From contig DKQG01000046.1 in NCBI GenBank assembly GCA_002471575.1, forward strand, positions 1 to 64,000: a stretch of 64,000 nucleotides of DNA, read 5' to 3'. Each line of letters starts with the position of its first letter. Position 1 is the stretch's first letter. The position numbers and the translations under genes are program-made. This document shows, piece by piece, positions 8,878 to 17,979 of this stretch. The notes below the pieces were generated by a model, which was not told the DNA's origin, did not search any database, and saw only the letters and a list, made by a program, of their open reading frames with translations. Source of the stretch: Alphaproteobacteria bacterium UBA7314. GTDB taxonomy: Bacteria; Pseudomonadota; Alphaproteobacteria; MPNO01; UBA830.

Positions 8878-10362
8878 ATGAGTTTTTCAGATCTTGGGCT
8901 GAGCCCGGAAGTTTTAAAGGCGATCGAAGACGCAGGATACGTCGAACCGACGCCGATCCAGCAAGAAGCTATCCCATACGTCCTAATGACTCGAGACGTG
9001 CTGGGTTGCGCCCAGACGGGTACAGGTAAAACCGCATCATTTACGCTGCCGATGATCGACATTCTGTCCAGCGGGCGCGCCAAGGCAAGAATGCCGAGGT
9101 CGCTGATCCTGACGCCTACACGCGAACTCGCGACCCAGATCGCCGAGAATTTCGAGATATACGGCAAGTACAACAAACTGACGATGGCGCTACTGATCGG
9201 CGGCGTGTCAATGGACGAGCAGACCAAAAAACTTGACCGCGGCGTCGACGTACTGATCGCGACACCAGGCCGCCTGCTCGATCATTTCGAGCGAGGCCGG
9301 ATACTGCTCAACGATATTAAGGTGTTGGTGATCGACGAGGCGGACCGCATGCTCGATATGGGATTCATCCCGGATGTTGAGAAAATCGTCTCTTTATTGC
9401 CTAAGATTCGCCAGACGCTATTTTTCTCCGCGACGATGCCGCCTGAAATCCGGCGGCTTTCGGATGCATTCTTAATGAACCCGAAAGAAGTCACGGTCGC
9501 GCCCCAATCACGGCCGGCAGCTGAAACAGTGACCCAGAAACTGGCGGTCATCGACCAGCGCGAAAAACGCGAAGCTCTGCGCCGAATTATCAAGCAGGAG
9601 ACCGTCGAAACGGCAATAATTTTCTGCAACCGCAAACGCGACGTGGATATTCTCGACAAATCACTGCGCAAGCACGGCTTTAACGCCGCCGGACTGCATG
9701 GCGACATGGACCAGGCCAGCCGGACCGAAACTTTAGAACGCTTCAAGGACGGTAAGATCAATTTCCTGGTTGCGAGCGACGTTGCCGCTCGCGGCCTCGA
9801 TATCGACGATCTGCCGGTCGTGTTCAATTTTGACGTACCGATGCACTCCGAGGACTATATTCACCGGATCGGACGTACCGGCCGCGCGGGACGCGAAGGG
9901 CGGGCATTTTCGCTCGCAACACCGGAAGACGGTGTCTATGTGGAGTCGATCGAAACGCTTCTCGGAAATCCGATACCTCGGATCGAAATCGACGGGCTTG
10001 ATGCCGTTGACTTGGAGGAAGGCGACGGCAAACGACGTGGACGGTCGCGTCGCAGCGGCGGGCGCCGTAGAGCACAGAAATCCGGTAGCGGTAGGAACCC
10101 GTCGCGAGATAGACAGGAAAAGACCAACATCTCGACTAGCGACGACGAGAATCCGCACCAGCGAAATAAGTCCCCCGACAAGGCTGCGAGAAATGATAAC
10201 AGGCAGGCAAAACAGAAAGATGACCGCTCGTCCAAAAAGAAAGAAGATAAAGCCCGCAGCAGGCGTGGCCGTGGCGGAAACAACAAAGATCAGGATAAAT
10301 CTGTTGTCGGACTGGGCGATCACATGCCGGATTTCCTGAAGAAACCGGCGCGGCCGAGCTGA
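8878..10362 (+). CDS. rhlE: DEAD-box RNA helicase, RhlE type
   Basis: A 494-residue ATP-dependent RNA helicase. Motifs occur in order: Q motif PTPIQQEAIP, I AQTGTGKT, Ia PTRELATQ, Ib TPGRLLDH, II DEADRMLDMGF, III FFSATMP, IV IIFCN, V ASDVAARGLDI and VI HRIGRTGRAGREG. A Lys/Arg/Ser-rich disordered tail of about 120 residues follows, typical of RhlE. I chose ATG 8878 (MSFSDLGLSP, the family N-terminus, AGG just upstream). The frame is open upstream to 8461, but that part is antisense to the isochorismatase gene. Role: ribosome assembly or mRNA decay, usually cold-related. Confidence 0.95.
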   Translation: MSFSDLGLSPEVLKAIEDAGYVEPTPIQQEAIPYVLMTRDVLGCAQTGTGKTASFTLPMIDILSSGRAKARMPRSLILTPTRELATQIAENFEIYGKYNKLTMALLIGGVSMDEQTKKLDRGVDVLIATPGRLLDHFERGRILLNDIKVLVIDEADRMLDMGFIPDVEKIVSLLPKIRQTLFFSATMPPEIRRLSDAFLMNPKEVTVAPQSRPAAETVTQKLAVIDQREKREALRRIIKQETVETAIIFCNRKRDVDILDKSLRKHGFNAAGLHGDMDQASRTETLERFKDGKINFLVASDVAARGLDIDDLPVVFNFDVPMHSEDYIHRIGRTGRAGREGRAFSLATPEDGVYVESIETLLGNPIPRIEIDGLDAVDLEEGDGKRRGRSRRSGGRRRAQKSGSGRNPSRDRQEKTNISTSDDENPHQRNKSPDKAARNDNRQAKQKDDRSSKKKEDKARSRRGRGGNNKDQDKSVVGLGDHMPDFLKKPARPS

Positions 10363-10392
10363 TTTCTCACGGACCTATCAGGGAACGATATA

Positions 10393-10635
10393 ATGCAGAC
10401 AATTTTCGTGATGGTGAAATGCCAACTCGGCACAGCATATGACGTTGCCGCCGCCGCAATGGATAATGTCGAACACGTTTCGGAAGTCTACTCGATTTCC
10501 GGCCAGCACGACCTGATGATGAAATGCACGCTGGACGACGACACGGATATCGGGCACTTCGTGACAAACGAACTGCAGATGATTGACGGCGTAGCCGATA
10601 CGTTTACGCTGATTACGTTCAACGCATTCACCTAG
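10393..10635 (+). CDS. Stand-alone Lrp/AsnC ligand-binding (RAM) domain protein
   Basis: An 80-residue protein that consists only of the amino-acid-binding RAM domain of Lrp/AsnC regulators; the DNA-binding half is absent. Such single-domain proteins form oligomers and may sense amino acids. The pattern MVKCQLGTAYDVAA followed by ISGQHDLMMKC is typical. It lies 30 bp after rhlE on the same strand and may be co-transcribed. Its TAG overlaps the TAG of the convergent gene through a shared CTAG. Confidence 0.85.
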   Translation: MQTIFVMVKCQLGTAYDVAAAAMDNVEHVSEVYSISGQHDLMMKCTLDDDTDIGHFVTNELQMIDGVADTFTLITFNAFT

Positions 10636-11246
10636 CCCAGTCCGTCCTTCCGCGTCTGATAGAGCGGTTTGGACCCCTCGATCCTGATCCGGGGCAGCGG
10701 TCTGTCCAATTCGGTCAACGCGTCGACTGCTTCAAGCGTTTCGTGGCAACGGACCGCCAGCGTGTGATAGTCGCGGTTACCAGCCGCCTTCCATTCCTTT
10801 TCCTCGTCGGTCAACTCGCGAAGCACTCTCGCAGGCGTTCCGGCTGCGATCGCCCCTGGCGGTACTTCCATCGCCGCTGGTACAAACGCAAGCGCCGCCA
10901 CAAGTACGTCATCATTCAGGACCACGCCATCCATGATCACGGCGTTCATACCCACAAGTACACGGTCGTGCAGCACCGCGCCATGAATGACGGCGCCGTG
11001 TCCGATGTTGCAGTCCTCACCTAAAATTATGTCCTCGCCGGCAAAACCGTGGGCCGTACAGTTGTCTTGGAAATTGCTGCCGCGCCCCATCTCGAAACGG
11101 CCGAAATCGGCTCGGATGGAAGCCCCTGGACCGACATAACAGTCGGGTCCAATGACTACATCACCGATCAGGGAAGCGGTCGGATGGATGAAAGCACTCG
11201 GGTGCACCACTGGCGTCACCCCGTCAATTGAATAAACGTTCACCAT
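10632..11246 (-). CDS. Left-handed beta-helix protein, PaaY/CaiE type
   Basis: A 204-residue hexapeptide-repeat protein closely resembling PaaY/CaiE of the gamma-carbonic-anhydrase fold. The repeats run from HPTASLIGDVVIG to GAIAAGTPARVLREL, followed by an alpha-helical tail. Metal-ligand histidines are seen at AHGF, IGHGAVIHG and nearby. PaaY acts as a thioesterase protecting the CoA pool during phenylacetate breakdown, and CaiE is linked to carnitine metabolism. There is no paa or cai gene nearby, so the role here is uncertain. It lies downstream of sufA, separated by a terminator hairpin. Confidence 0.82.
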   Translation of the reverse strand: MVNVYSIDGVTPVVHPSAFIHPTASLIGDVVIGPDCYVGPGASIRADFGRFEMGRGSNFQDNCTAHGFAGEDIILGEDCNIGHGAVIHGAVLHDRVLVGMNAVIMDGVVLNDDVLVAALAFVPAAMEVPPGAIAAGTPARVLRELTDEEKEWKAAGNRDYHTLAVRCHETLEAVDALTELDRPLPRIRIEGSKPLYQTRKDGLG

Positions 11247-11273
11247 TTATGTCGGCCTCTTGCTAAATGCAAA

Positions 11274-11294
11274 GCGGCGGGAAAACCCCGCCGC
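11274..11294 (-). terminator. Probable terminator of the suf operon
   Basis: GCGGCGGG (11274-11281) pairs with CCCGCCGC (11287-11294) around AAAAC. Read leftward, the stem is followed by TTTGCATTT. It lies between the sufA stop and the PaaY-like gene. Confidence 0.65.
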
Positions 11295-11323
11295 CCAGAT
11301 GTGGTTTTGCGAATAAACCCGGA

Positions 11324-11659
11324 TTAGGTATGAAAGGACTCTCCGCAACCGCAGCGGCCTTTTTCGTTGGGATTATTGAACACAAAGCCCGATTGCAGTT
11401 TGTCTTCGACATAATCCATCTCCGTTCCAATCAGAAACATCACCGCCTTGGAATCGACGAAGAGCTTTACGCCTTTTTCCTCGACCACTTCGTCTAGCGG
11501 TTCCTTGTCGGCCGCGAATTCCATCGAATAAGCCATACCGGAGCATCCACCGGTGCGAATGCCGATCCGCAGTCCGGTCGCGGGTTCGGTTCGGGTCTTC
11601 ATCAAGTGCTTCACTCGTTCCGCCGCCGTTTCCGTCAGTGACATTACCGCAGTGCTCAT
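11324..11659 (-). CDS. sufA: A-type Fe-S carrier protein SufA
   Basis: A 111-residue A-type carrier (HesB/IscA/SufA family) that receives Fe-S clusters from the SufBCD scaffold and passes them to apoproteins. The three conserved cysteines are visible: one in RTGGCSGMAY and two in the C-terminal GRCGCGESF. It is the last gene of the suf operon, 50 bp after sufT and just before the hairpin terminator. Confidence 0.93.
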   Translation of the reverse strand: MSTAVMSLTETAAERVKHLMKTRTEPATGLRIGIRTGGCSGMAYSMEFAADKEPLDEVVEEKGVKLFVDSKAVMFLIGTEMDYVEDKLQSGFVFNNPNEKGRCGCGESFHT

Positions 11660-11709
11660 TTGTCCATTCCCTTTATCTTCGAAGCCCGCTCAACCGGTCG
11701 TGCGGGAAC

Positions 11710-12090
11710 TCACATAAACCCAAGTTCAAGTTTCGCCGCTTCCGACATGTTTTCCGGCGACCAAGGCGGATCCCATGTCAGTTCAAGGTCCACTTCATTG
11801 ACGCCATCGACAAGTTCAACCCGCGATTTGACCTGCGCCGGCAGAATTTCGGCCACCGGGCAATGCGGTGACGTCAGCGTCATCACAAGGTCGACCTTGG
11901 AGATTTCTGATACTTGCACATCGTAGATAAGACCAAGATCGTATATGTTGACCGGAATTTCTGGGTCGTAACATTCGCGGATCGCGGCAATCACATCGCT
12001 TTTCAGCGCCTCCGACGACGACGAGGCCTCGCTGGTTTGCTGATCGCCTTCTGTTTCAGACGTTTGAACCGTTTCATCCATGGAGATCAC
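11710..12090 (-). CDS. sufT: SUF-associated DUF59/MIP18 assembly factor
   Basis: A 126-residue MIP18/DUF59 protein. The signature CYDPEIPVNIYDLGLIY and the TSPHCPVAEILP block with its conserved Cys are present, as is the WDPPWSPENMSE tail typical of SUF-operon members. The N-terminal 30 residues are Ser/Glu/Thr-rich and low-complexity. SufT proteins help mature Fe-S proteins under high demand. Only 2 bp separate it from the sufU stop. Confidence 0.92.
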   Translation of the reverse strand: MISMDETVQTSETEGDQQTSEASSSSEALKSDVIAAIRECYDPEIPVNIYDLGLIYDVQVSEISKVDLVMTLTSPHCPVAEILPAQVKSRVELVDGVNEVDLELTWDPPWSPENMSEAAKLELGFM

Positions 12091-12092
12091 AT

Positions 12093-12542
12093 CTATTCCG
12101 TTGTTACTTCGGTCTCGCTACCATCCATCGCCGCGGCAAGGGTTTGCCAAGGCAGCGTCGCGCATTTTATTCTCGCCGGGAACTGTCGGACGCCCAACAG
12201 CGCAGCCAATTCGTCGTCATCCGCCACCTCAGGCGGGTCCTTCGAAGTCAGCAGGTCGATAAACCTGGAGCCCTCGGCCCTTGCCTCGTTGATCGTTTTG
12301 CCTATTAGCAACTCGGTCATCATCGATGCCGACGCGACTGAAATCGCACAGCCCCGCGCCTCGAACTTGGCGTCAGCAATACGGTCTCCATCGAGTTTCA
12401 CGTACACAACGATGCGGTCTCCGCAAAGCGGATTGTTACCATTAGCCTCGCCATCCGCATTATCCATCGTGCCGGAATTCTTCGGCTCGCGGCTGTGTTT
12501 CAGGATGATCTCTTGATAGAGGTCGTGTAGATCTGTGCTCAC
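12093..12542 (-). CDS. sufU: SufU-type Fe-S assembly / sulfur transfer protein
   Basis: A 149-residue NifU-N/IscU-like protein of the SufU group. The three ligand cysteines are in NPLCGD, ARGCAIS and RIKCATLPW, and the SufU-specific insertion before the third Cys is present. In Gram-positive systems SufU is a zinc protein that takes sulfur from SufS; that role is inferred here because no sufE is present in the operon. The ATG overlaps the sufS stop (ATGA). Confidence 0.92.
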   Translation of the reverse strand: MSTDLHDLYQEIILKHSREPKNSGTMDNADGEANGNNPLCGDRIVVYVKLDGDRIADAKFEARGCAISVASASMMTELLIGKTINEARAEGSRFIDLLTSKDPPEVADDDELAALLGVRQFPARIKCATLPWQTLAAAMDGSETEVTTE

Positions 12543-13771
12543 GCAAACATCTCCTGAACGCGTTTAATTCCCTCTACTAGCGCATCGACTTCGGACTTCG
12601 TGTTGTAGAGACCGAACGACGCACGCACGGTCGCGGCCACGTCAAAACGGTCCATCACGGGCTGCGCGCAGTGATGGCCGGTCCGAACCGCAATACCGTC
12701 GTGATCGAGGATCGTACCGACATCGTGCGGATGCACGTCCTGAATGTTGAATGACAGGATCGCCGCTTTTTCCGGCGCTGTGCCGACGATCTCGATGCTG
12801 TTCATTTCGGTCAATCGTTCCGTCGCGTATTCCAGCAGGCCGTGTTCATGCTCCGCAATGGCATCGAATCCGATGCCATTCAAGTAATCGATCGCCGACC
12901 CTAGCGCAATTATACCTGAAATATGTGGCGTACCCGCCTCAAACTTGAACGGTAATTCGGCATAGGTCGTCTTTTCAAAGGTAACCCTGTCGATCATCTC
13001 GCCGCCACCCTCGTACGGGGGCATGGCGTCCAGCAACGCTTCTTTGCCGTAAAGCACGCCGATCCCGCTTGGCCCGTAAAGTTTGTGCCCGGAAAAGACG
13101 TAGAAATCGACGTCGAGGGCCTGCACATCGACAGGGAGGTGCGGCGCCGCCTGACATCCGTCCAGAAGGATGCATGCATCTTTTTCACGTGCCAGACAGA
13201 TTACGTCCTCGACAGGAACGATCGTGCCGAGAGCATTCGACACGTGCGTCACCGCGACCATTTTAGTCTTCTCGGACAACAGTTTTTCGTATTCGTCCAT
13301 CAGGAAAATGCCGGCATCGTCGATAGGCACAACCTTAATAACCGCGCCGGTCTGCTCGGCAACGATCTGCCAGGGAACAATATTGGAGTGATGCTCGAGC
13401 ACCGACAGGATGATTTCGTCGCCCTCCTGCAGGTTCGCCCTCCCCCAGCTTGACGCAACGAGATTGATCCCCTCCGTCGCACCACGTACGAAGATTATTT
13501 CCTTTTCGTCGGCTGCGTTAAGAAACATCTGTGCCTTGCGCCGGGCATCTTCCATCGCATCCGTGGCGATCTGGCTCATGTAATGGACGCCACGATGCAC
13601 GTTCGCATAGCCGGTTTCGTACGTTTTCGAAATCTGGTCGATCACAGCGGACGGTTTTTGCGCACTGGCACCGTTGTCGAGATAGACCAGCGGTTTGCCG
13701 TGCACCTCCTCCGACAGGATGGGAAAATCCCCGCGGATGCGATCGATGGGATACGAGCCGTTCGCCGCCAT
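12539..13771 (-). CDS. sufS: Cysteine desulfurase SufS
   Basis: A 410-residue class V PLP enzyme (group II desulfurase) that releases sulfur from cysteine as a persulfide. The PLP lysine is in FSGHKLYGPSG and the persulfide cysteine in RTGHHCAQPVMDRF. The LEHHSN motif and the DGCQAAPHL segment are also present. I use ATG 13771, which forms TGATG with the sufD stop and has GGAG upstream. An ATG at 13792 would add seven residues. Confidence 0.95.
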   Translation of the reverse strand: MAANGSYPIDRIRGDFPILSEEVHGKPLVYLDNGASAQKPSAVIDQISKTYETGYANVHRGVHYMSQIATDAMEDARRKAQMFLNAADEKEIIFVRGATEGINLVASSWGRANLQEGDEIILSVLEHHSNIVPWQIVAEQTGAVIKVVPIDDAGIFLMDEYEKLLSEKTKMVAVTHVSNALGTIVPVEDVICLAREKDACILLDGCQAAPHLPVDVQALDVDFYVFSGHKLYGPSGIGVLYGKEALLDAMPPYEGGGEMIDRVTFEKTTYAELPFKFEAGTPHISGIIALGSAIDYLNGIGFDAIAEHEHGLLEYATERLTEMNSIEIVGTAPEKAAILSFNIQDVHPHDVGTILDHDGIAVRTGHHCAQPVMDRFDVAATVRASFGLYNTKSEVDALVEGIKRVQEMFA

Positions 13772-15075
13772 CAAACCGCTCCCTCCATCCACGCCGACAC
13801 AGCGTCTGCTAGATGATCGCCGACGGGTCCCTCCGGTAGTTCATCGAATATTTCTGCAATAAAAGCCTCAATCAGCAACAACGTCGCCTGACTCGTCGTG
13901 ATACCTCGGCTCTGCAGATAGAACAGGGCATCCTTGTTCAAGTCCCCGGTCGTGGCACCGTGTGCGCATTTTACGTCGTCAGCAAAAATCTGGAGTTCCG
14001 GCTTGCTGTACGCTTGAGCACCAGCGGACAGTAGCAAGTTACGGTTCGACTGGCTTGAATCCGTCTTTTGCGCACCCTGCCGCACGATTACGCTGCCCTG
14101 AAAAACGGAGTGAGACCCATCGTCTAGCACGTTACGGAATACCTGCTTGCTGTTCGTATACGGCACGGTGTGGTCTGCTTCGGTTGTGTTGTCAGCATGC
14201 TGACGCCCGCGCAACAGCGCGCCGCCGGCGAGCGATGCCTCGGCGCCGGATCCATCGAAAGCAACCCTGGTTTCGTTGCGCGACAAAGCGGCACCCGTCG
14301 CCAGCGCGATGGAACGATAGCGCGCATCGCAATCCAACCGTACCTGCGTCAACGCGGTATGATACGCCCTGACGGATTCCGCCTGGCGCTTGACGTGGGA
14401 CACCGATGCATTGCGCCCCACCTTTATCTCGGTCACGGCATTGGTCCAGTAGGCGGTGTCCACGCCGCCGGCGAATGTCTCGACGATAGTGGCAGTGCTG
14501 TTGTCACCGGCGACGACGAGTGTACGCGGGTGAACCGCCAGTGCGACACCGCCTGCATCAACAAGGTGCAACACCTGCACCGGCCGGGCGATCTGCACGC
14601 CGTCCGCAAGTTTCAAAATGACACCGTCACGCATGAACGCGGTATTGAGAGCCACCAGCCCCCCCCCATCGAAAGGCGCGATCTGCGCGAGCTGTCCTTC
14701 AAGATCCGGGGCGATATCTTCCATCGCGTCTGACAACGGCGCAATTGAGATGCCATCGGGCATCTCGCCGATATCCGACGCAGCGGCGTCATATCGCCCG
14801 TTGAGGATGACGATACGGCTGGCGCCGTTGACACGAAGATCGGACCAGTCGGAGACGTCCGGACTCCCGATATCGGAGGCGGGATGAAAGCCCTCGCGGG
14901 CGAGCCTGTTCAGATTAGTGTACTTCCATTCTTCGGTCCGCGGCGTCGGGTATCCCTGAGCCTCGAACGAGCGGATTGCATTCGACCGTGTGTCCAAGAG
15001 CCACGCACCCGGCAGCGTGTCCTTTACCTGATCGAAACTCTCGATCATCGATGCGGTATTTTCATTCTGCGGCAT
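13771..15075 (-). CDS. sufD: Fe-S scaffold subunit SufD
   Basis: A 434-residue SufD, partner of SufB and SufC in the SufBC2D scaffold. The C-terminal core ELQIFADDVKCAHGATTGD is diagnostic, and the beta-helix middle and the RTEEWKYTNL N-terminal block fit the family. Three consecutive glycines near residue 140 are encoded by a run of nine G, a slippage-prone tract that is in frame as given. The gap to the sufC stop is 14 bp. Confidence 0.94.
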   Translation of the reverse strand: MPQNENTASMIESFDQVKDTLPGAWLLDTRSNAIRSFEAQGYPTPRTEEWKYTNLNRLAREGFHPASDIGSPDVSDWSDLRVNGASRIVILNGRYDAAASDIGEMPDGISIAPLSDAMEDIAPDLEGQLAQIAPFDGGGLVALNTAFMRDGVILKLADGVQIARPVQVLHLVDAGGVALAVHPRTLVVAGDNSTATIVETFAGGVDTAYWTNAVTEIKVGRNASVSHVKRQAESVRAYHTALTQVRLDCDARYRSIALATGAALSRNETRVAFDGSGAEASLAGGALLRGRQHADNTTEADHTVPYTNSKQVFRNVLDDGSHSVFQGSVIVRQGAQKTDSSQSNRNLLLSAGAQAYSKPELQIFADDVKCAHGATTGDLNKDALFYLQSRGITTSQATLLLIEAFIAEIFDELPEGPVGDHLADAVSAWMEGAV

Positions 15076-15089
15076 AATCTGTTCTCGCC

Positions 15090-15860
15090 TTATGCCGCCT
15101 GGTCGGCATCGTCTTCGATGCCGAATTTTGCATAGCCGTCTTTTTCAAGCTCCAGAGCCAGCTCCTTTCCTCCTTGGGCCACAAACTTGCCCTTCGCCAG
15201 CACATGCACGAAATCGGGTACGATATGGTCCAGCAATCGCTGGTAATGGGTAATCACGATCATCGACCGGTCCGATGCACGCAGCTTGTTGACCCCCTCC
15301 GATACAATGCGCAGCGCATCGATATCGAGGCCGGAATCTGTCTCGTCGAGAATGGCGAGGGTCGGTTCCAGCATTGCCATCTGAAAAATTTCATTACGTT
15401 TCTTTTCGCCACCCGAAAATCCGACATTGACCGGGCGTTTGAGCAATTCGTCTTTCATTTCCAGTATCTCACCCTTTTCACGGGCAAATTTCAGGAAGTT
15501 GATCGCATCGAGTTCGTCCAGGCCGCGCGCTGCACGCACCGCATTCACGGCGGTCTTGAGGAATGTCAGGTTGGAGACACCGGGAATTTCAACTGGGTAC
15601 TGGAATGCCAGGTAGATTCCCGCGCCGGCCCGTTCATGCGGCTCCATATCCAGAACGTTTTCACCTTTGAACAGGATTTCGCCCTGTGTCACATCATAGC
15701 CTTCGCGGCCCGACAGAACATAGGACAGGGTGCTCTTGCCCGACCCGTTCGGCCCCATGACCGCGTGGGTTTCGCCTTCACCGATTTCGAGGTCGATCCC
15801 GTTAAGGATCTGTTTTCCATCAACCGAAACGTGCAGGTCTTTAACTGATAGCAAGCTCAT
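15090..15860 (-). CDS. sufC: Fe-S assembly ATPase SufC
   Basis: A 256-residue ABC-type ATPase that powers conformational change in SufBC2D. Walker A is GPNGSGKST, the signature NVGFSGGEKKRNEIFQ is the SufC form, and Walker B LAILDETDSGLDID and the H-loop VITHYQRLLD follow. The length is standard. It lies 11 bp after the sufB stop. Confidence 0.97.
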   Translation of the reverse strand: MSLLSVKDLHVSVDGKQILNGIDLEIGEGETHAVMGPNGSGKSTLSYVLSGREGYDVTQGEILFKGENVLDMEPHERAGAGIYLAFQYPVEIPGVSNLTFLKTAVNAVRAARGLDELDAINFLKFAREKGEILEMKDELLKRPVNVGFSGGEKKRNEIFQMAMLEPTLAILDETDSGLDIDALRIVSEGVNKLRASDRSMIVITHYQRLLDHIVPDFVHVLAKGKFVAQGGKELALELEKDGYAKFGIEDDADQAA

Positions 15861-15871
15861 TTCCTTAGTCC

Positions 15872-17332
15872 CTATCCCACGCTACCTTCGAGCGTTACGC
15901 CGAGCAGTTTTTGCGCCTCAACCGCAAACTCCATCGGCAGCTCCTTCAATACTTCCTTGCAGAACCCGTTGACGATCAACGATACGGCCTCCTCCGGGTC
16001 GAGACCGCGCTGTTGGCAGTAAAACAACTGGTCTTCGCTAATTTTCGACGTGGTCGCCTCGTGCTCGACCTGCGCCCCCGGGTTGGCGACCTCGATATAA
16101 GGCACCGTATGTGCACCGCATTCGTCGCCGATCAGCAGGGAGTCGCATTGGGTGAAGTTCCGCGCGCCATCGGCGCCAGCCAGCGCCTTAACCAAGCCGC
16201 GATAGGTATTCTGCCCTTTCCCGGCGGAGATGCCCTTCGAGATGATTGTGCTCTTCGTGTTCTTGCCGAGATGGATCATCTTGGTCCCGGTGTCGGCCTG
16301 CTGATAGTTGTTAGTAATCGCCACGGAGTAGAATTCACCGACGGTATTGTCGCCTTCGAGAATACAGCTCGGATATTTCCAGGTGACCGCGGAACCGGTT
16401 TCAACCTGGGTCCAAGAGATCTTCGAATTGCTACCCCGGCAGACGCCGCGCTTAGTAACGAAGTTGTATATGCCGCCCTTGCCGTTTTCGTCGCCGGGAT
16501 ACCAATTCTGCACCGTCGAATACTTGATTTCGGCATCGCCCAAAGCGATCAGCTCGACCACGGCGGCATGAAGCTGGTTTTCATCGCGCATCGGCGCGGT
16601 GCAGCCTTCGAGATAGCTCACGTAACTGCCTTCGTCGGCGACAATTAGCGTACGCTCGAACTGTCCGGTGTTTGCGGCGTTTATGCGGAAATAAGTGCTG
16701 AGCTCCATCGGACAGCGCACCCCCTTCGGCACGTAGACGAAGGTCCCGTCGCTGAAGACCGCAGAATTGAGTGTAGCGTAGAAGTTATCTGTATAGGGTA
16801 CTACGGTCCCAAGATACTTCTTCACTAGTTCCGGGTGGGTCTGAACGGCTTCTGAAATTGGGCAAAAAACCACACCGGCCTCGGTAAGCTTTTCCTTGAA
16901 CGTCGTAGCGACCGACACGCTGTCGAACACCGCGTCAACGGCGACACCTGCTAGAACCGCCTGTTCGGCGAGGGGAATGCCAAGTTTTTCATACGTTTCC
17001 AGAAGCTTCGGATCGACTTCGTCCAAGCTCTGCGGTTTGTCTTCGTCGCTTTTCGGCGCTGCGTAGTAATACGCATCCTGGAAATCGATTTCGGGATATT
17101 TGACGAACGCCCATTTCGGCTCCTGCATAGTGAGCCAATGACGATAGGCCGTCAGCCGCCATTCCAGCAGCCATTCCGGTTCATCCTTTTTAGCGGAAAT
17201 AAAGCGAACGATCTCTTCGTCCAAGCCCTTTGGCGCGAATTCCGAATCAATATCTGTCACAAAGCCGTATTTGTATTCCCGCTTGGCCGCCTCTTCAAAA
17301 ACGGGGGCTGTTTCTGCCGGGGGCGCCATCAC
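15872..17332 (-). CDS. sufB: Fe-S scaffold subunit SufB
   Basis: A 486-residue SufB, the main scaffold subunit on which [4Fe-4S] clusters form. Conserved features include the [16 protein letters not shown] block, the EGCTAPM site, and the C-terminal [18 protein letters not shown] and [17 protein letters not shown] segments. The start overlaps the stop of the Rrf2 regulator (ATGA), with a second ATG directly after, so the regulator and scaffold are translationally coupled. Confidence 0.96.
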   Translation of the reverse strand: MMAPPAETAPVFEEAAKREYKYGFVTDIDSEFAPKGLDEEIVRFISAKKDEPEWLLEWRLTAYRHWLTMQEPKWAFVKYPEIDFQDAYYYAAPKSDEDKPQSLDEVDPKLLETYEKLGIPLAEQAVLAGVAVDAVFDSVSVATTFKEKLTEAGVVFCPISEAVQTHPELVKKYLGTVVPYTDNFYATLNSAVFSDGTFVYVPKGVRCPMELSTYFRINAANTGQFERTLIVADEGSYVSYLEGCTAPMRDENQLHAAVVELIALGDAEIKYSTVQNWYPGDENGKGGIYNFVTKRGVCRGSNSKISWTQVETGSAVTWKYPSCILEGDNTVGEFYSVAITNNYQQADTGTKMIHLGKNTKSTIISKGISAGKGQNTYRGLVKALAGADGARNFTQCDSLLIGDECGAHTVPYIEVANPGAQVEHEATTSKISEDQLFYCQQRGLDPEEAVSLIVNGFCKEVLKELPMEFAVEAQKLLGVTLEGSVG

Positions 17333-17799
17333 TGGGCTCCTAAAGCTGTCACGCCTGCAACGGCCGGCGTCTGTTGTACGGAGCTGGGGTTGAACACCGG
17401 CTTTGCCATATCGGCAAGTGAAACATTATCCAACGCCTCGACCAGCGCATTGTTGATCTGGCGCCAGTTCGTTCGGGTCGGGCACAAGGCCTCGATCTCG
17501 CAAACAGCACCCTGAGTGGTCATGCATTCGGTCAGCGCAATCGGTCCCTCTACCGCAGAAACAACGTCAGCGACTGTTATTTCAGTCGACGGTCGGGCGA
17601 TAGCATAGCCACCCTTGGTACCACGATGCGAATCGAGAAGTCCTGACCGGGAAAGCTGTTTGAGAAGCTTGCTTACACTAGGCGCTGGCAATGCCGTTGC
17701 CTCGGCCAAATCCGCTGCTGTCGTCACCTGTTCGGGCATGCGTGCTAGCTGAACCATCAAAATAACGCCATAATCGGCCATGCGGCTTAATTTAATCAT
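17329..17799 (-). CDS. Rrf2-family regulator of the suf operon
   Basis: A 156-residue Rrf2 protein of the SUF-operon (IscR-like) group. The N-terminal winged helix ends in [17 protein letters not shown]. Three cysteines ([17 protein letters not shown]) are placed to bind an Fe-S cluster, so it probably senses cluster status and represses its own operon. It has an Ala/Val-rich C-terminal extension. It is the first gene of the operon, and an inverted repeat covers its start codon. Confidence 0.93.
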   Translation of the reverse strand: MIKLSRMADYGVILMVQLARMPEQVTTAADLAEATALPAPSVSKLLKQLSRSGLLDSHRGTKGGYAIARPSTEITVADVVSAVEGPIALTECMTTQGAVCEIEALCPTRTNWRQINNALVEALDNVSLADMAKPVFNPSSVQQTPAVAGVTALGAQ

Positions 17800-17818
17800 T
17801 AGAAATCAATTCTCTAAT
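17798..17818. promoter_or_regulatory. Inverted repeat over the suf operon start
   Basis: ATTAGA-N9-TCTAAT, a perfect 6-bp inverted repeat overlapping the regulator ATG. It resembles the longer repeat about 90 bp upstream and is a candidate Rrf2 operator. Confidence 0.5.
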
Positions 17819-17889
17819 TAAATTCGAACTATTTCGGTACTATTGGAAAATAGGTCATCCTCCTTGTGTGTCAAGCATCTGGTAAAACA

Positions 17890-17914
17890 AATTAGGATAA
17901 AAATTGTCCTAATT
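17890..17914. promoter_or_regulatory. Inverted repeat upstream of the suf operon
   Basis: AATTAGGA-N9-TCCTAATT, a perfect 8-bp inverted repeat about 90-115 bp upstream of the Rrf2 start. It shares the half-site ATTAG and the 9-bp spacer with the site over the start codon. A candidate Rrf2/IscR-type or iron-responsive operator. Confidence 0.55.
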
Positions 17915-17979
17915 ACCCTCGCTTGTTTTTAATCATAAATATTAGAGGTTTAAAAGGTAGACCCAACCCAGATTCTGAA

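Noticed and set aside
14659..14667. Run of nine C (G on the coding strand) in sufD suspected as a frameshift
   Set aside because: The frame on both sides is continuous and matches SufD, so it is an in-frame triple glycine.
15174..15848. 224-codon frame antisense to sufC
   Set aside because: No recognisable domain; sufC on the other strand has all ABC ATPase motifs.
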